Below, piece by piece: positions 61,211 through 64,000 of a stretch of DNA of 64,000 nucleotides. Numbering within the stretch: position 1 is the stretch's first letter; every line of letters starts with the position of its first letter. Source of the stretch: Mycobacterium gordonae (GTDB taxonomy: Bacteria; Actinomycetota; Actinomycetes; Mycobacteriales; Mycobacteriaceae); the NCBI RefSeq assembly GCF_001417955.2, contig NZ_LKTM01000002.1:1-64000 (forward strand), in the 5' to 3' direction. The notes under the pieces are model-generated. The model did no database searches. It worked only from the letters and a program-made list of their open reading frames with translations, and had not been told where the DNA came from. The translations under genes and the position numbers were made by a program.

Positions 61211-62173
61211 GTGAGGATTCTCGTCACTGGGGGAGCTGGTTTCCAGGGAAGCCACCTCGCCGAGGCGCTGCTGGCCACAGGGCATCACGTGACCGTGCTG
61301 AATACCCTGTCGAGCGCCGCCAAGAGGAACACCCGTCGATTGCGGGCCGACGGGCGGGCCGATGTGGTGTTCGGCTCGGTGACCGATGCTGAACTGACCG
61401 CCAAGACGGTGCCGGAGCACGACGTCGTCTTCCACTTGGCCGCGAACGTCAACGTCGACAAGTCACTCAGCGATCCGAAAAGCTTTCTGGACACGAACGT
61501 GATGGGCACCTACAACATCCTCGAGGCGGCCCGCCGCAGCGGATCGCGCGTCATCTACGCCTCGACCTGCGAGGTGTACGGCGACGGCCAGAACCTGGGT
61601 GAGGACCAGCTTCTCGACGAAACCGCCGAGCTGATGCCGAACAGCCCGTATGGCGCGTCGAAAGCCGCGGCAGACCGGTTGTGCTACTCCTACTTCCGTT
61701 CCTATGACATGGACGTCAGTGTGGTCCGGCCGTTCAACATCTTCGGAGAGCGGCAGAAGAGCGGTGCGTTCGGTGCGTTGATTCCGATACTCGTACGGCA
61801 GGCAATGGCGGGTGAGGATCTCACGGTCTTCGGTGAGGGCACCGCGACGCGCGACTACCTCCATGTCAGCGACGTGATACGTGCCTACCTGTTGGTCCTG
61901 GCCAATCCGGGCCTCAAGGGTCGCGCGATCAATTTCGCCAGCGGCATCAACACCAGCGTGCGCGACATCGCCGAGCACATCGCAGGCAAGTTCGGCGTGC
62001 GCGTCGTCAAACGACCCGCGCGTCCCGGAGAGGTCGCGCGCTATCCGGCGAACATCGAGATGGCGCGCAGCATCGGCTTCGCGCCGCAGGTCGAAATCTG
62101 GGCGGGTATCGACCGCTACGTGGAATGGGCAATGAACGAGTCCGACAACGAGATTCAGCTAGCCGCGACCTGA
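61211..62173 (+). CDS. NAD-dependent sugar-nucleotide epimerase/dehydratase
   Basis: A 320-aa extended SDR protein. RILVTGGAGFQGSHLAEALL binds NAD, YASTCEVYGDG contributes the catalytic Thr/Ser, SPYGASKAAADRLCYSYF the YxxxK, and VVRPFNIFGERQKSG the substrate loop. The family includes UDP-glucose 4-epimerase and GDP-mannose or dTDP-glucose dehydratases; the exact reaction is not decidable. GTG start, 132 bp from the divergent unknown gene. With GmdA and EpiA the window carries three sugar-nucleotide SDR enzymes. Confidence 0.87.
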   Translation: MRILVTGGAGFQGSHLAEALLATGHHVTVLNTLSSAAKRNTRRLRADGRADVVFGSVTDAELTAKTVPEHDVVFHLAANVNVDKSLSDPKSFLDTNVMGTYNILEAARRSGSRVIYASTCEVYGDGQNLGEDQLLDETAELMPNSPYGASKAAADRLCYSYFRSYDMDVSVVRPFNIFGERQKSGAFGALIPILVRQAMAGEDLTVFGEGTATRDYLHVSDVIRAYLLVLANPGLKGRAINFASGINTSVRDIAEHIAGKFGVRVVKRPARPGEVARYPANIEMARSIGFAPQVEIWAGIDRYVEWAMNESDNEIQLAAT

Positions 62174-62183
62174 TCGGGAGCGG

Positions 62184-63593
62184 TCAGAGCAAGCCGCCCA
62201 GCAACGGCGGAAGCGGTGAACCCGTCAGCCCGGGCAGGGACGGCAGGCTGAGTCCCGGTAGCAGAGATCCCAGCGACGGCAGACCCGGCACGGTGATCTG
62301 CGGCAGCGGAAGAAGCGGGCTGGGGAGCGGCGGGGCGCCGATCGCCTGGGCGAGTTGTTGCGGGGCGTAGAGCAGCAGCCCGGGCAGAATTCCGCCGGTG
62401 GGCGTGCCGCCCATCGGGACGCTGACGACGGGGCTCCCCGGTAGCGGATCGACGTTCACCGTGACCGTCGACAGGGGAGTGAGTATCCCGCCGAACGGAA
62501 TGCTGGCGTGCAGCGGCACGGTGAGGGCAGGCAGTCCGCCGAGCACGGGCAGGGGCACCGCCGGCAGCGTCACTCCCCAGGTGTACTGGCCGTTGAGAAA
62601 GCCGTCCGTGACGACAGCGGGAGCGGTGAGCACCGCGACGGCAGCCCCGAACCCGTCGCCGCTCTGAACCGCATGGCTGAAGGCCGCGCCCACGGAGGCT
62701 ATCGCGTTCGCGGTCGTGATGGGCGAACCGATGGCGTCGATGCCGAGCGCTATCGGGAGCCCGAAGAACGCGGACCCGATTTCCAGCGGATCGGCGTAAT
62801 TGACGCCGAATGAGTACGAGAAATCGGTGAGGGTGGCCAGCACATTCACCGCGTTCTGACCGATCCGGCCCGGTATCGACGCGATCGGGGCCAGGTCGGC
62901 CAGTATCTGAGTTGCGGCGGCCCCGCTGTTCAAGTGTTCGCCCGCACTGGTGAATGCCGCAGAGATGATGTGGCCGTAGTTCGACTGGTTGGTAATGATC
63001 TGCCGCAGGAATGGAAATGGGTTCGCCGCCAGACCATTACCGAGGCTCTGCAGGTTGGTGATGGTGTTAGATGCCAACCTTTCGTAGGGTCCGGTGATGG
63101 CCGCCAGACTGGGGGGTGTGGGCCCGGGCGCCGCGCCGACTATGCCGGGCAATAGTGATTGCAAGGACGGGAAAACTCCCACGCCGTTCAAGATGCCGCC
63201 GAAGCCGCCCAGCAATCCGCCGAGGTTCCCGAGTCCGGGGAGACTGTCCAGGATCGAGGCCGCCGGGGCGACCGCCGACGAGGGTACGATGCCAGCGAAA
63301 ACCCTTTCGGCGTTGGCGATCTCGGCGCCGAGATACGCGCCGACGCTTGAGTTCAGCGTCCTGACGAACTCGGCGTGGAAGGCCTGCGTCTGTGCGCTCA
63401 GTGCTTGAAATTCTCGGCCGAGGTCACCGAACATCGCGGCTATCGCGGAGGAGACCTCGTCCGCGGCGGCAGGGGCAATGGCGGTGGTGGAACCAGCGAT
63501 GGATTCCGAAGCCTGCGCAATCGCCGATCTGAGTCCGGACAATTCCTGGGCTGCATTTTCGACCCATTCAGGAGCGACAAAGACGGACACCAT
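62184..63593 (-). CDS. PE family protein with long hydrophobic/Pro-Leu-rich C-terminus
   Basis: A 469-aa PE protein. The N-terminal PE domain (about 1-100) is two helices beginning SVFVAPEWVENAAQELSGL, and YLGAE just after helix two fits the YxxxE secretion signal for ESX (type VII) export. The middle has hydrophobic segments (LADLAPIASIPGRIGQNAVN, DPLEIGSAFFGLPIALGIDA). The last 60 residues are Pro/Leu/Gly-rich with repeated LPxL-type units (LPSLGSLLPGLSLPSLPGL). No PPE partner gene is next to it. Probably a secreted or surface protein; the role is unknown. Confidence 0.88.
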   Translation of the reverse strand: MVSVFVAPEWVENAAQELSGLRSAIAQASESIAGSTTAIAPAAADEVSSAIAAMFGDLGREFQALSAQTQAFHAEFVRTLNSSVGAYLGAEIANAERVFAGIVPSSAVAPAASILDSLPGLGNLGGLLGGFGGILNGVGVFPSLQSLLPGIVGAAPGPTPPSLAAITGPYERLASNTITNLQSLGNGLAANPFPFLRQIITNQSNYGHIISAAFTSAGEHLNSGAAATQILADLAPIASIPGRIGQNAVNVLATLTDFSYSFGVNYADPLEIGSAFFGLPIALGIDAIGSPITTANAIASVGAAFSHAVQSGDGFGAAVAVLTAPAVVTDGFLNGQYTWGVTLPAVPLPVLGGLPALTVPLHASIPFGGILTPLSTVTVNVDPLPGSPVVSVPMGGTPTGGILPGLLLYAPQQLAQAIGAPPLPSPLLPLPQITVPGLPSLGSLLPGLSLPSLPGLTGSPLPPLLGGLL

Positions 63594-63845
63594 TGACCCC
63601 CTCGACCCTTGTTATCGGCCAAGCGCTTCGCCTATTTGCAAGTGACCCGAAATCAGCGCTCTTAAACATGCGCATAACGATGGGTTTTCATCCGGGACAC
63701 GCAGTGTTTACGTCTTACATTGGATTTGCACTTCGCAATAAGACTTTCCGGGCCCGATTGCGAAGCCGATGTCCGCGAAACGGAACCTACGGTCGGGGCG
63801 CCTTCGGGGCACCGCACCGCAGCCCGCCCCATACCATCGTTAGCC

Positions 63846-64000
63846 GTGGAGTCCCGTTGGGTGCTGCACCTGGACATGGACGCGTTCTTCGCGTCCGTGG
63901 AGCAACTCACCCGGCCGACCCTGCGGGGTCGTCCGGTGTTGGTGGGCGGCCTGGGTGGCCGTGGGGTGGTCGCCGGCGCCAGCTACGAATCGCGGGTGTT
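63846..64000 (+). CDS. dinX: DNA polymerase IV DinX, 5' part only
   Basis: The first 51 codons of a Y-family polymerase, cut by the window end. [20 protein letters not shown] holds the catalytic [10 protein letters not shown] motif with the first metal-binding Asp, and [20 protein letters not shown] the following steric-gate and nucleotide-binding region. GTG start at 63846. It matches Rv1537, placed downstream of ileS in M. tuberculosis. Confidence 0.93.
   Translation, partial: MESRWVLHLDMDAFFASVEQLTRPTLRGRPVLVGGLGGRGVVAGASYESRV

Noticed and set aside
62184..63593. PE_PGRS assignment for the PE gene
   Set aside because: No GGAGG/GGNGG peptide repeats; the C-terminus is Pro/Leu-rich rather than Gly/Ala repetitive.
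1..64000. Insertion sequences, prophage genes or CRISPR arrays
   Set aside because: No transposase, integrase, phage structural or cas-like protein, and no regularly spaced repeats were seen. The only large repeat is the PKS duplication.

Overview
The window reads as chromosome of a slow-growing Mycobacterium. It is GC-rich, uses many GTG starts, and encodes an MmpL transporter, Mas-like PKSs, FadD fatty acyl-AMP ligases, a PapA acyltransferase, a PE protein, ileS and dinX. From memory, gene order follows M. tuberculosis Rv1504c to Rv1537. That is the lipooligosaccharide (LOS)-type locus kept intact in species such as M. marinum, M. kansasii and M. canettii. The species cannot be fixed from the sequence alone.

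Region 1 (155-6802, + strand) looks like an amino-sugar operon: DegT aminotransferase, GT2 glycosyltransferase, SAM methyltransferase, PhyH-type dioxygenase, NeuD/PglD-type acyltransferase, second methyltransferase and a flippase-like membrane protein. Region 2 (6799-17472) holds a GT87-like membrane glycosyltransferase, GDP-mannose dehydratase and GDP-fucose synthase-like genes, an FkbM methyltransferase, three GT2 enzymes, another methyltransferase, a GAP/Sap-type glycolipid-addressing protein and a condensation-type acyltransferase. Region 3 (17524-28584) holds fadD25, an unknown polytopic membrane protein, mmpL12, an O-methyltransferase, two GT1 glycosyltransferases and wbbL2.

Region 4 (28581-52746) is the lipid core: three complete KS-AT-DH-ER-KR-ACP synthases on the minus strand, with papA4 between the first two and fadD24 divergent at the end. 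The second and third synthases share a 920-bp stretch with no difference found over the AT domain. All three synthase genes carry the same promoter-like module about 180-205 bp upstream.

Region 5 (52755-64000) is mostly housekeeping: a carboxymuconolactone decarboxylase-like protein, a nitronate monooxygenase-like protein, an M-box Mg2+ riboswitch leader with a possible 26-codon ORF before a Rv1535-like gene, a T-box before ileS, and the start of dinX. Between ileS and dinX lie an unusual GT2-M23 peptidase-like fusion, an unknown protein, a sugar-nucleotide epimerase and a PE protein.

Inferred joint role: FadD24/FadD25 activate fatty acids, the Mas-like PKSs make methyl-branched chains, PapA-type enzymes transfer them to a sugar (trehalose in known LOS), and the glycosyltransferases, methyltransferases and amino-sugar genes build a species-specific glycan. 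MmpL12, the GAP-like protein and the flippase-like protein would move lipid or glycan across the membrane.
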